DNA from: Congeria kusceri
Taxonomy: Eukaryota; Mollusca; Bivalvia; Myida; Dreissenidae
Reading direction: 5' to 3'
Assembly (NCBI GenBank): GCA_027627225.1
Contig: CM051034.1
Span: 10,867,761-10,931,760 of the forward strand
DNA: 64,000 nucleotides
The notes under the pieces are model-generated. The model made no database searches. It saw only the letters and a list, made by a program, of their open reading frames with translations, and was not told the origin of the DNA. Position numbers and translations under genes: made by a program. Position 1 is the stretch's first letter. The number at the start of each line of letters is the position of its first letter. Positions 12,126-24,275 of the stretch are shown here, piece by piece.

Positions 12126-14173
12126 CGTGCGTGCATGCGTGTGTGTGTGTTGTTCTTTTTTGTTTTCGTTTGTGTTTTGTTGTTTTGGTTTGGTTAAAAC
12201 AACAGCATATAATGTATTGAATAGTAATGGATAAAATTTTGTTTTATGATGTCAATCGATTTCTTCCTTTTAGCTGTCCAGTCCAAACTTGCGAATTTGT
12301 GCAAAGACAAAGACGCAGAAAATCCAAATGTTCACACAATAAGTAAGCAACTTCAGGATATGCTTCTAGAGAAAGGAGACGATTCGCGTGCAGTTGTGTT
12401 TGTAAAGGCGAGGGCTACATGCCGGGCATTGGCAGCCTTCCTGGACAAGGAATTAAAGCAATTTGGAGTACGCGCTAGACCTTTGTTTGGGAAACAGACA
12501 AAAGGCGCCGATGAAGGTATGAATGACGTGTTTGCAACATATGCATGCATAACATATTGAAGAAGGCATTTAAATACTTTCAAAAAGTGTAATATTGATG
12601 CAGATATAGTTTATTGTTCGTCATTGAATGATAATTTATATGTTATAATTTATATGTATTTGACATTTAAAGGCGTTGTTCATGGAATGTAATTGAATAT
12701 ATCGTAATTTTGCAATAGTTCTTATGAACGTTAATTGTTTTTATTCGTCTGGAAACTGTTTCTTATTTCCGAAAGGCAATATATATTTTCTATGCTCGAA
12801 AAACCTTAGTACCAATGGTATATACATCAATGAACAAACTGATTTACTCCTAGGGCATCACCATTTATCGCATACAGAAAATAGACGATAAAAATTGCCA
12901 AAACGTTATTATTGCAGCGATTTTAATATGTTGTTTTTGTAATTTGATCGCTAAGATGTCCATTAGAACGATTTCTGTAAATGTTTATTAACAAATTTCT
13001 GGGTATCTGCTTAAAGTTAAGTCATTACAAATATACATTTTTTTGCAATAAATTCACTTACACAGTGCCTCGATGTATTGAATACCATATGTTATGCACG
13101 GTCCGTAACATGCATGTTGGTTGAGCGTTGTGTTTAATTCTTTTTAAAACATATCATAATTACATCCGATAGCTATTTATTTACCTTGAAGGCATGACCG
13201 AGAGCGTTCAAACTGAAACCGTCGAGAAGTTTAGAGAGGGGCACTACAAAGTAATGGTCTGTACATCAGTGGGTACAGAGGGCATTGACGTCCCAGACTG
13301 CAACATCGTCATTAATTACAACTACTCTGGGGACGAGATCACCAAAATTCAGATGAAAGGTAAATTAGCATTTTCGGAGCAGTAGCGGATCAATTAAACG
13401 TGAATTTGTGAATGAACATTAATTTTAATCATGCCGTTCATGTTATGTTTTATTTTGTTATTGAAATAAAATCATATATTATATATATCTTAATATGAAC
13501 TATAAACTAAACTATTTAAATATTGTTGTTCTTCCTTTATATACTATGTGATTTGTTGGTCTTGTTAAAAGGGAGAAGCAGAAAAAAGGGCGCCACACAT
13601 GTTCTAGTCGGAGATGACAAACTGATAGAACAAGAAATGGTTAATGCGTACAAAGTGGATTTGATGCGCAAAGCGATGAGCGAGATAAAACTTCTAAATC
13701 CAACGAACATTCAGTACAAAATAAAGATGTTTCAAGAAAATGAAAAGCAGAAATTTCTTCTCAAGGAAGAATGTACACAGGCTAAGAAAAGTCGCACAGA
13801 AGATGATGACCTTGAAATTCGTTGTAAACATTGTAACGAATTTGGATGCTTTGTGTCCGATCTCCGAAAACTTGACTGCCACCACTTTGTAGTTGACAAT
13901 GCGTTTAAGGACAAGGTCACGCGAAAGCCAGATAACCCGAAGAAATTCGATGGGCTGGAAATTAAAGTAATAATGGACTGTCCCAAATGTACGAACATGT
14001 GGGGTCACGTAGGACAGAGAGAAGGAACAGAGCTGTACCTTCTTAAACTGGCACAATTCAAGTTCGTTAAGACGGCGAACGGAGAAACCAAGATTTATAA
14101 AAAGTGGTCTGATGTACCGTACAAAATTCCAGAGTTGAAGCCAGGCGATATTTCAAAACTTTACAGAAACTGA
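5768..14173 (+). CDS. RLR-A: RIG-I-like receptor (CARD-CARD-DECH helicase-CTD), intact
   Basis: Cytosolic double-stranded-RNA sensor of the RIG-I/MDA5 family. Fifteen exons join in frame to 1003 residues: 5768-5906, 7380-7514, 7636-7998, 8444-8656, 8838-8921, 9123-9281, 9590-9678, 9836-10084, 10295-10460, 10574-10660, 11378-11550, 11821-11962, 12274-12516, 13192-13359, 13572-14173. CARD1 covers residues 1-100 and CARD2 about 120-210, followed by an acidic linker. Helicase motifs are AETGTGKT (342-348), DECH (446-449), LTAS (481-484), [16 protein letters not shown] and QMKGRSR. Hel2i lies in exons 10-12. The C-terminal domain has two CxxC pairs (888/891 and 940/943). The start has a good context (AACAATGG) and is conserved in RLR-B. 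Introns 1 and 10 use GC donors. Two linker exons present in RLR-B are missing. Which vertebrate RLR it matches best cannot be decided by eye. Confidence 0.92.
6204..7213. mobile_element. Non-autonomous DNA transposon with 20-bp TIRs, TA target duplication
   Basis: Perfect terminal inverted repeats CTGGTTGGCGAGTAGTATCC (6204-6223) and its complement (7194-7213), flanked by TA on both sides (6202-6203 and 7214-7215). The paralogous intron of RLR-B shows the empty site (GTTTAGGG near 16801) with a single TA, so the 1010-bp insertion is directly visible. The TA duplication suggests a Tc1/mariner-type mobilising transposase. I see no transposase in it. Internal copies of a GTATCCGTGATTT word lie near both ends. 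It resides in RLR-A intron 1. Confidence 0.85.
10763..11115. repeat. 24-bp minisatellite in RLR-A intron
   Basis: About 15 imperfect copies of a 24-bp unit containing GAGTAGTAAGTAGAGAAGTA, between coding exons 10 and 11 of RLR-A. It is absent from the matching intron of RLR-B. Long leucine-rich frames on the minus strand are by-products of the repeat. Confidence 0.9.
12084..12150. repeat. (GT)n microsatellite
   Basis: Pure GT run broken by a few GC and CA steps near 12121-12138, in the intron before the motif IV exon of RLR-A. Confidence 0.9.
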
Positions 14174-14348
14174 AGATAATTATGTGATGAAAAGTAATTA
14201 AGCATGATGGACTTTCTGATGTGAAATATATGTGTACGGTGGTGTTTAAAAATGTGACTTTTGTATTAATTTCTTGTTATACACCATGCGTTTGCGATTA
14301 TTATTATTATTATTAAAAATATTATTATTATTATTAAAATAAAATAAA

Positions 14349-14381
<33 letters not shown>

Positions 14382-14385
14382 AAAA

Positions 14386-14416
<31 letters not shown>

Positions 14417-14924
14417 GGTGTTACTGCTGCTGCTTATGAAACCATAATTTGAAATGTTGTTTTAGAGTACAGTTATTGACGCGATTTTAGTTTGTATGTT
14501 TTAGTTATGATGTTTTTATCTATATCCATCCTATCACTCTTTCCTGTGTTATATTAATGCACAAATGCTAAAACATGCTGTTCACGACAATCCTGAGTAA
14601 TGTGTAGTTTATTACTAGTAATAAAATATTTTTATTCACAAACTATTTGCTACTAATTTTATGTGTCCAAAGTAGGCTTTGATCGTACTTAAGACATATA
14701 AACAAACTGAGTTGCGCCAACTGCTGTTCACAGTTCACACTAGCTATTATTTACACGACTAGTGTTGTTACTTAGCTAAGGGTATCGTAAAAAATAAAAA
14801 TGTATGTGGTTTAAAATTTGAAGATGTGTTAATTCAGACACGTATTCCGCTCTTTCTGGACACAGATAAAAACCCCATATTAGGTAAAATACCTCGTTAT
14901 GTTCGATCGAGGGAGACATCAACT
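14174..14924. other. RLR-A to RLR-B spacer
   Basis: Contains RLR-A 3'-UTR-like sequence, the ATT/AAT microsatellite and a candidate AATAAA at 14620. No other gene is seen. Confidence 0.5.
14296..14416. repeat. (ATT)n/(AAT)n microsatellite
   Basis: Blocks of ATT and AAT units about 120 bp downstream of the RLR-A stop codon. Together they can pair as an inverted repeat. A possible poly(A) signal AATAAA for RLR-A follows at 14620-14625. Confidence 0.85.
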
Positions 14925-15463
14925 TGAAGGTAATTTGACAAAATTTCGCTACTACAAATACCGTACGTAGACGATTTGTGACAACATTTCGTTATTGTTT
15001 GATATAAGCATGATTGTTGTATTACTGATATATACCGTCATTAGATATTTAGTTCTATGGAATATTAAATATTTTAATACAAATAAGAACGCTGTGTCGT
15101 TTAGAACTATTTCGTATATAACATTAAACTTTACAATCATCTTTAAACATGCTTCGAAACACAGATATAACATCATAAACCACAAGTCTTTACATATGTT
15201 TAAAGTCGATGTTGTCAATAATATGCGTATAAACTTAAGTATTATTAGTGCAGTTTTGGTAACATGTCATCACAAGATAAACAGTATCTTGCGAAATGTT
15301 CCCTTTAAATTGAATATCTTTTTAGAATAGATTTTCTATGATGAAAAGATCATCCATTGTTTGGCTGAGTATCACGCAACGATCTTAACTAGATCTACAT
15401 TTAATAAATCTACATAGTACGTAGTAAAGTTCGAAACGATTGGGTACAAATGTGTTTAAGCGT

Positions 15464-15512
15464 TTATTGATACAGACGCTTTGCAAACACACTTATCAGC
15501 GAAAACGAAACT
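15464..15512 (+). promoter_or_regulatory. IRF/ISRE-like element, distal, RLR-B
   Basis: Paralogous copy of the 4806 module. The core reads GAAAACGAAACT (15501-15512), a variant that still fits GAAANNGAAAC(T/C). It lies about 0.87 kb upstream of the RLR-B ATG. Confidence 0.5.
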
Positions 15513-15839
15513 TGGACTATATTGGCTTTCACAAATGCGATAGTAGTCGAACTGTTTTAGGTTTCTTTTGGGATTGATCATAACAATAATAAAATAACAA
15601 GACTTAGGTAGATTATTTATTCTCAATAGCTTTATAAAGTAAATTGGTTAATACTGTCATTAGGTAGATATCTAATAAAGCGTGGGTTTTGCATTCTTTA
15701 TTATGAAAATTTCTTCCATATTCTTGGGGTAATTAAACGACACTATACTCTGTAGATCTATTCATATTTTGCTTAATATCATTTTAACATAATAAACATA
15801 AAAATATTTTAGGTTACGAAAACAAGTTAGTACGAATAT

Positions 15840-15898
15840 TTTAAGCGTTTATTGACACAGACGCTGTGTTAACATCCTTATCAAATGAAAACGAAAGA
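15840..15898 (+). promoter_or_regulatory. IRF/ISRE-like element, proximal, RLR-B
   Basis: Paralogous copy of the 5191 module, with core GAAAACGAAAGA (15887-15898). It lies about 90 bp before a conserved 5'-UTR donor (GGCCC|GTAAGG, exon end 15989); the matching acceptor is ACACAG before 16261. Confidence 0.5.
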
Positions 15899-16369
15899 AG
15901 ATCTACGTTGGTTTTCAGAAAATACAATGGAATGTTGAACGATCTTTGAGGGATTTCCGGATTTAAGAAGACAATAGTCACACGGGCCCGTAAGGTTTAC
16001 AACACTTAATTTAGCTTATACAATAAATTGTAATTATAATAAGTTATATGTTTTTATGTGATTATTTATTATCTACTGATAACGTATGTATAGATCTAAT
16101 TATCGCTTCTGTTATTGTTTAGATTGATAAAAATAATTCGTTGATTTTTGCAAACCGACATACAAGCACGATGATTATATAAAAACTCTCATTCAGTTTC
16201 ATGAACAAATATGGTGCTTTTAGTCATAGAATATGCTATCATTTTGTTTTTATTACACAGATCTATGATCTCGTATACGACACTTCAAAACAACGTCGAT
16301 GGTATGAGTGGGCGGCGAAAATCTTCGCCTTAAAGATTGCATAGCACGAGTATTACTTTTACTTAAACA

Positions 16370-19300
16370 ATGGCCACATCCACATACGATCATCTGGATG
16401 AAGGTACTCTGGAGCTGAGGGTGAAGATGTGGAGACCAGCAATAGAGTACTGCTTCAAGAAGTCAGATGTGGTGACCAAACTTGCTCAGCATGGTCTTTT
16501 AAATGCAGGCAAGTAAATGTATTCATTCAGGCGTTTTCATAGCATACATGCTAATCTGGCCAAAACCTTTTAATGCGAAACACTGTCGTTATATTTTTAC
16601 ACAAGGGGATTACATATCTAGGATGCATTAATTAATGTATAATTTTAACGACTGCAGATAAATATGTTAAACCAGGCCTTTTTCATAGCATGCATGGTAA
16701 TGGGACCTAGGCCTCTAAATGGGAAACACTATCATGATAAATTTATAAAAGGGGATTAAATATCCGGGATAAATTAAATGCACAATTCACAGAAGCTATG
16801 TTTAGGGTAGTCGCCATGAGTTTGCGTGGATGAGTAATAAGTGGCATACTTTCGATATACCATGCAAATGTTGTTAATGTGTGTTATTTGTATAGTAAAT
16901 GTTCATATTGTTGAAATGTATAAAGTACAAACCAAATATGTATGATCATTTTGATTTTGTTCCGTTGAAGAAGAGACTACCAGACTAATTGAAATATATG
17001 ACCAAAAACCGTCCCAAGATGCAGCAAGAAAGCTGTTTCAGATTTTGTTTAAGAAATGTATACCAAGGAAATGGAAAACATTTGTTGACGCCCTCACAGA
17101 ATCAGGTAAGTTGCTCAATATGAAATGAAAATAAAGTTGAGCATTAAAAACAAATACTTATTTTTAAAATTAAAGTTGATCATGTTGAAATAGGTGAGGC
17201 AAGTTTTGATCTGGTATCCGTTGCAGGTTATGGCTTTGTGGTATCTCGACTGATAGACGAGGAAGTTGAAATTGCCGACGAAAGAGAACGAGGGAAACAA
17301 CTGCTATTATTGTTTGGGCCGTTCTTAGAAAGAGATATTGATCCTAAACTTCTTATACCGCGACTAGTGGACAGCAAAGTTATCAAGGACGAAGATGCAG
17401 ATAAGATAGAAAATACAACGCACACCAAGTCCAAAGCAGAAGGAGTGAGGATTTTATTGCAGCGTATCCAGTGTTACATGGAGCCACGTCAGTGGTGGGA
17501 TGCGTTCCTAACAGTGTTGTGGGAAACAGAATTTGAGCATGTAGCATTGCTGTTGGAACTAGACTACTACCCGTCGTCGAAGAAATTAGGTATATTTGTA
17601 CTTTAAGACTTCTGCAATGTCAACAAGTCATGCATTGAGTGCAGCTGCGAAATACACATAAAATGAACTGAAATACATTATAGAAATGTCATTAAACTAA
17701 ACCCAAGCTAAATTTAGAAAAATAATCTAACTAATGCTGATAGTGTGCACACGTTTTATGCCAATTAGTTTGATTCATACTGTCGTTACATGCACACAAC
17801 CGAAACAACCTGAGTGCTTAATTAACGTGTTTACTTAACAGGGCCTATTATTGATGAATCAGAAGGTGCCGCAGGTCAGGATGATGTGCAAGAACATGTT
17901 ATGAAAGGTATTTGTTTAATCATTTGAAGATACAAAGAGTTAATTCGTATGATTTCTTTTATTTTATGTTGCTTTTAAATTTGAAATGCTAAAAACCAAA
18001 CCAGGATTTGAATAGCCAACAATGTATTTGAAAGAGAAAAATTGGGATTTTTGTATAATCCTTGTTCTATTTAATAATTGTAGTAATTTTAGCAAATATA
18101 GTAAGTACATATTGGTAATTGCTTGGCCAGGCTTTGATCTTCATTGCCAGTGCTGTATTACACATTTTTAAATGGGTTGTACACTATAGAAATATTCCTT
18201 CTAAACAAGTTTTATTTAAATCTTTGTAAAATTACGTCTTGCGAGTATTCGTTGCTTATAAAACGCTGATTAGCTAATGACATGAGTTCAAACAGATGAT
18301 AATAATAAATAATAATTAAGAATTTATTTTCAATGCTGAAGGCCTCCAGCCCATGCGAGTCATATAACATTCAAAAAACTATATACAATTTGTTGTTATG
18401 CATATAATAATTTCGTTAAAAATATGTTAATGTGTCTGTTAAAATTCAATCTTTAAGAATTATACGCGTAGGTAGTGTATGTGTTTTATCATGCAAACCT
18501 TGTTCGGAGATTGGCCTCTTAGATTAGTGAATTCTTAATTGAATACTGGCGTTGGATTTAGGTACATCATCTAATAAATCGCCGGACCCAGACATAGACA
18601 AAGAACATATCATGACAGGTAAGAAGCTTTTCATAAATATCATTCAAATGTTCATATTGTAATAGCCCAGGTCATGTCAAATGACTTAAATATAAGAGTT
18701 TAATACATAATGACATTTATATAAATACTGTAGGGAATGATGGAATTTTTAATATTTTTTTTTCAACTTTAACATGATCGATGTAAATATATATTCATAT
18801 GTACATAGTGCTATTTTCCAAATTCCCTTGTTTACAGATTACGTCTGATTTGATATGAGCGTGTTGATCCAATACATGTATCTTATCATATTTATTTGGT
18901 ATTAGACCAGGTCGATGCAGAAACTGACAATGACTTGAATGCCCCACCTGTACCAGCTAGAGCCTATTCGTTAGTAGCGTTTGAAGACGATGCCAGGTTA
19001 TGGACAAGACAGACTACAGGAGCCATGGCTAGCAACGTTGATGACGTGAATGCCCTTAATGATAACTTTAAAGAACTCAATATCAAACCTGAACGAATGA
19101 AATATGTAGATGACGTCGGTAAGTTCTATATAGCGATTTAAAATTCTGTATATGGTGTATGTATGTCCTTTAAATTGTTCCAAAACCAAAACAACACAGT
19201 TATATTTAAACAACATGCCTTATATTTTGAAAAGGTGTTTATAACCAACCTGTTTAGGTACTACATGTATCTATAAGCGTTCTAAATACTTTGAATTTTA

Positions 19301-21069
19301 ACCAGCACACGATTCTGATGGGAATTCCGTCGAATCTAACGAATGGGATTCAGACAATGGCGGAAGCAACATCGATGAAGATGATGAAAATCAAGGTACT
19401 AACTGAAATAAATGAATCCTATTGTATTTATTAATTCTTCAAAAACAATCATACGTAGATTGGTTAATCATATAAATTACTTTCATAAATTCTAATGAAA
19501 TTATTTCTACAGCAAATTGTTAGTTAAACAAAAGGCTACATTTTGAAGTACGCATATTCCCAATTCTATTTTACTTAACACAATTTTTGCGATTGGATTA
19601 AAAGTACTACCCAAGCGGACCTACGAGCTTCGTGATTATCAGCTGGAACTAGCAGAGAAGGCATTGGAAGGTCGTAACACAATCATCTGCGCTGAAACTG
19701 GGACTGGAAAGACTTGGGTAGCGCTGTCTGTGATCGACAAGCATCTGTCACAGGCTTCTAAAGGTAAATGTGATCATGTTGAATAAAGGTAAATGTGATG
19801 ATGTTGAATAAAATATAAATAAAAAGGACGGGTTTTACCCGCTCCTCAATTGTGAAGTAGGGCAAACACGCGCGTGCACGCTTGAATGGCTAAACAATTG
19901 CATCCCTTTGCTTAGTTTATTAACTATAAAATACCGAATTGTTGTTGAAAAAATCAATTAACAAATAAGTGCGATTTATCAATGTTCATTTGATATTCTA
20001 ACTTCAAGTAATAACTGATAACGCTTAGTAATCAGCTATATACCTGCTAATCCGTTTCAATAATGTGAACAGGTACCGGAAAAGTTGCGTTTATGGCGAG
20101 GACAGGTGTCCTAATTAAGCAACAGTCAAACAGGTTCAAGAAGTTTCTTCGACACTACAGGGTAAGCGCTCAAACCAAATCAGACATTTTGATCGTATTC
20201 TAAGAAATACTGCGATAGGTAACTTTTTGCACAACAACATCTTAACTATTATAAAACTTAATTCCTTTTGTTGTTTATCTTTTTATAATAAACATACTGA
20301 GTTTTTAGACCAAGCTCATAACTGGAGATGACGAAGATTCAAGAATGGTTGATGCCTTCATCCCAACGAACGACATCATGTGTTTCACGCCACAAATATT
20401 AGTTAACAATCTTGAAAGTGGTAACGTTTCCAGTCTTTCCAAATTCTCTCTCCTTGTCTTTGACGAATGCCACCACACGAGAGGAGACGAGCCGTACGCA
20501 AGACTTGCGAGGAAATATTTAATAGAAAAAGGTCGCGGACAACAGGAGCTCCCACAGGTGTGTCATTAGTTGTAAACATTCATGTTTAAATAGTAAAAAC
20601 ATAATGCGTTTAGCATTTGAATGTAAAACATGTAAACAATACTTGTTTCATATTTGGAATGTTATAATTTCGCATTAAATAATATTTCTTAAAACTCTAT
20701 GTTTTCAATATCCTTTATCGATTAAGTAGCACTATATAGCATAACAAGTCTCCTTGAAACGCTCCAATAATACACCAGTATACATTTTCAGATTGTTGGC
20801 CTTACGGCTTCCATTGGAGTTGGTAAATCCAGGACGGTGGAAGAAGCTGTCGATTACATTCTGAGGGTGTGTGCATCCCTGGATGTAAGGCCACCGCTGT
20901 CTACCGTAGAGAGATGCAGAGAGAGTTTCAAGAAATGGGTGAACACTCCAGAGGAGGGTACGTTCCTGCTCATGTAGATAAGCACCCAATAAACAACAAT
21001 AAAGAAATATGGAAACGATCGTAGTAAAAATGTTTTTATTTCCCTTCATTTAAGCACGTTTGTGTGTGT

Positions 21070-21100
<31 letters not shown>

Positions 21101-24100
21101 CAAAAGTATCACAGAGATCGTGTTGAAAATGTGTTCAAAGAGATATCTCAGTTAAGTAAATGAATTACTACATCTTGTGTTGGTGGTGGCTTTGGTGGTT
21201 CTTTTGTTGGTTTTGGTGTAGTTGTACTGAGTGTTACAAGTTTTGTCTAATATAATTCAGAAACAATCAAGATGATTGTAAAAGATCCGGACCCTTGCAA
21301 GGACATTTTAATATCCGCAATGGAAGATGCGGAAACACTTCTCGAAGGCAAGAAACTTACTAAATGCTGCATGTAATGCTATATTATTAAAACTAGCTTC
21401 CTAAACGAGAGAGATTTACTTACATAAAACTTTAGCCAAGTATTCAAAAGTTGTTCTGAATTACCTTCATTTCAAATTGTTATTGTCACTTAATATATTG
21501 ATCTTGATAAATAAGCAATATCGTGAAATAAAAGGAATCTAAAGACTTATTTATGTCGAACATACTTTTCTCATCGTAGAAATGATGTTTTTCCAACCTG
21601 ATATGATCGACATGTTGTACGAAAAGCGCCCCGGTGAAAGAGATACCCAGGCCTATAACAAATGGACAGTGGACATTGAAAAGAGCGCCCAACAGAACGT
21701 AAATGATCACCAGATATCACGTGATATCAGTGCGTGCGCAGTGTATTTGAATGTACGTTACGATACATAAGTTCTAATTATAAATTTAGAAGGCAGTTAT
21801 GTTGCTTCGGACATAACGATTATAATGTAATGACTGAATCACTTATATGATCCGATTTTAATTGATTGCTCAGCGGATTCGCGGCCTAAATGTTTTACAA
21901 TTCAAAAAACATATCACCCGTAGTTCAAATGCCTAGCAAAATCATAAACAGCAGTGCTTGAACCAATAGATAATTAGTATGAGTCTAATGGAAACAGAAT
22001 CTGCAGTGAGAAATGCATTCAAAACAAACAAAAACCAAATAACAGTCTGTGATATTGTTACAATACAATTGGAGCTGCGATCGATGCTACATGTATATCT
22101 TTCCAGACTTTTTTAAACAAAACGCGTTTGGTATTTTAAGTGTGGACAATGTTAGTTTTAGTTTTTTTCCAACATGTCTTCCAACACGTTATGTTCGTTA
22201 AATAATTTATTGTAAAACTTCGCCTAAATATGATTTAAATAGTTATTCGATGTTTTGGTATAGCGACATATATGGTGCACGCAAATGTATTCACGTATGT
22301 GTATTTACATTAGTGAATGCAAGGTAATTTAAAAACGTACGTTTATTGCTAACATAAATCATATGACATGAATAAAAATAACAACGTTTTTCTTACAGGT
22401 TTATAACTCTGCGATCGAAGTCAGTAATCTGCTTCAAATTGCTCAAGTTGCAAAATATCTTGCCGATAAGCACCGACGCGAATTGGAGGGCAAAAAGAAA
22501 CATACAGAAACGGAAAAGAAGTTGTTTGATAATCTGATAGGTGAAATAAATTGAAAGAGTCCGCAACAGCAACGTTTTGTTTATTAATATCACATCATGT
22601 CTTTTGTATAAATACAAAATAATTTGACAAATATAAAAACTCTTGAGCCTAAGATCAAGTTGTGCAGCCATGAAAGTCAGTATATGTGTTTTCCACGCAA
22701 ATCAATATGTCACATAGTAGTATTTGCAAATTAAATTGTGTAACTTAATAATTTGGCGTATTTATGATTCCAGTAGTACCAATATGAGTACGTATTTTTA
22801 ATTTGAAGCATTGTTTCAGAGGTTCAAAAGAAGCTAACAAAATTGAGAAACGACAAAGATGCCGCAAATCCAAACGTGCAAATAGTAAGCGACAGCTTCA
22901 GAAAATGATACAAGAAAAGGGGGACGACTCACGTGCGATTGTGTTTGTAAAGGCCAGAGCGACGTGCCGAGCGCTAGCCGAGTTTTTGGATAAAGATCTT
23001 AAAAAGATCGGAGTTAAAGCCAGTCCATTATATGGACAACAAACCAAGGGAGCAGATGAAGGTACGCATTTTATATTCAAATTGGATGCATATGTAATAA
23101 AATAAGAATAACAACAAACAAGGGCTGCACCATCACTTTCGTGTCTTATGTATGTATTACGAGTTAAGAACTTCCTTTTAAATAAGACGATAATAAGCAT
23201 AGTCTCATCTGCAGGTATGACCGAAAGTGCCCAGACTGAAATCCTTCAGAGATTTAGAGACGGCTTCTACAAAGTGATGGTCTGTACGTCTGTAGGCACA
23301 GAAGGCATTGACGTCCCGAACTGCAACATCGTCATCAACTACAACTACTCCGGGGATGAGATCACCAAGATTCAGATGAAAGGTTGTGCTCTATTATAGT
23401 ACAAGCACTGGATGAATATTCATTTTAATAACATTAACAATATATATGTATGATGCATTTCATTGCTTGCATGTATACCACCGTTATTAAGCTTTTGAAT
23501 ATAATATGAGATTCGTTCTTGGTGGCTTAATTTTATTATTTCCAATGTATTCTTCTGAGAATTGACCTCGCAAATTTAATCTACATTAATGTGTTGTTTC
23601 AATTCTTATAATATATATTTAAATTTCATTAATGTGCGGGCAGGTCGAAGCAGAAAAAAAGGTGCAACAATTGTCGTAATGGGAGATGAGAAACAGTTAG
23701 AGCAGGAAATGATCAACGCTTATAAAGCTGACATGATGTACAAAGCCATTGGAGAGCTGAAGAAGATTAATGCACGAGCTGTTGAAAATAAGGTGAAGAT
23801 GTTTCAAACCGAGGAGATGCAGAAGCATCGGTACAAAACGGAGTACGAAAAGGCAAAGAAAAGTCGAAGGTCGGAAGACGACCTTGAAATTATGTGTAAG
23901 CGATGCAACACCATTGCATGTTTGGTGTCAGATGTGCGAAAGCTTGGCAGCCAGCATTTTGTGATAGCAAAAGACTTTCCATCGAAGGTCACAACTAAGC
24001 CTCATAAAAGTCCGAAGAAATACGATGGCATCGAAAAGAAAGGGAAGATGTATTGTAACAAGTGCCCTTTGGACTGGGGCATAGTAGCCGACCGAGATGG

Positions 24101-24275
24101 TGTAGACCTGTTCATTCTGAAACTGCAATCTTTCAAGTTGAGGAACATGCGAACTGGTGTCATTTCTCAACACAAGAAGTGGCTAGACGTTCAATATGAA
24201 GTACCAGAGCTGGGACTGGAAGATATCCCTAAATTCGTTCAGAATGAGACTGAGGCGAGCGCATATGCCCAGTAA
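16370..24275 (+). CDS. RLR-B: RIG-I-like receptor, mosaic, with a frameshift in the motif IV exon
   Basis: Same architecture as RLR-A. Exons: 16370-16508, 16971-17105, 17227-17589, 17842-17907, 18562-18618, 18906-19118, 19306-19395, 19605-19763, 20073-20161, 20309-20557, 20792-20957, 21261-21347, 21580-21752, 22399-22540, 22820-23061, 23215-23382, 23644-24275. Motifs [31 protein letters not shown] and QMKGRSR are present. The C-terminal domain has CKRC and CNKC zinc pairs. Exon 15 is 242 bases where RLR-A has 243, so the frame breaks near 22885 and reaches a stop after FRK. Using the AG two bases downstream (exon start 22822) keeps one open frame through motif IV, at the cost of about 25 altered residues. 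Exons 1-9 match RLR-A closely; exons 11-17 resemble RLR-C and RLR-D. It is either a gene with unusual splicing or a very young pseudogene. Confidence 0.85.
21061..21098. repeat. (GT)n microsatellite
   Basis: Short GT run in the intron after the LTAS exon of RLR-B. Confidence 0.85.

Larger units (their letters stand above)
14925..20480 (+). repeat. Segmental duplication, copy 2 (RLR-B promoter to mid DECH exon)
   Basis: Partner of 4276-10020. It lacks the TIR element found in copy 1 and keeps two linker exons (17842-17907 and 18562-18618) that copy 1 has lost. Homology to copy 1 weakens sharply after about 20480, where RLR-B becomes more like RLR-C and RLR-D. Confidence 0.9.

Noticed and set aside
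11894..12220. Frame with a Cys-Val run
   Set aside because: It is exon 12 of RLR-A read in the wrong frame into a GT microsatellite.
22883..22896. An 11-base GT...AG 'mini-intron' (GTAAGCGACAG) that would restore frame in RLR-B, with a match in RLR-C
   Set aside because: Far below any known spliceosomal intron length; coincidence of a frameshift is more likely.
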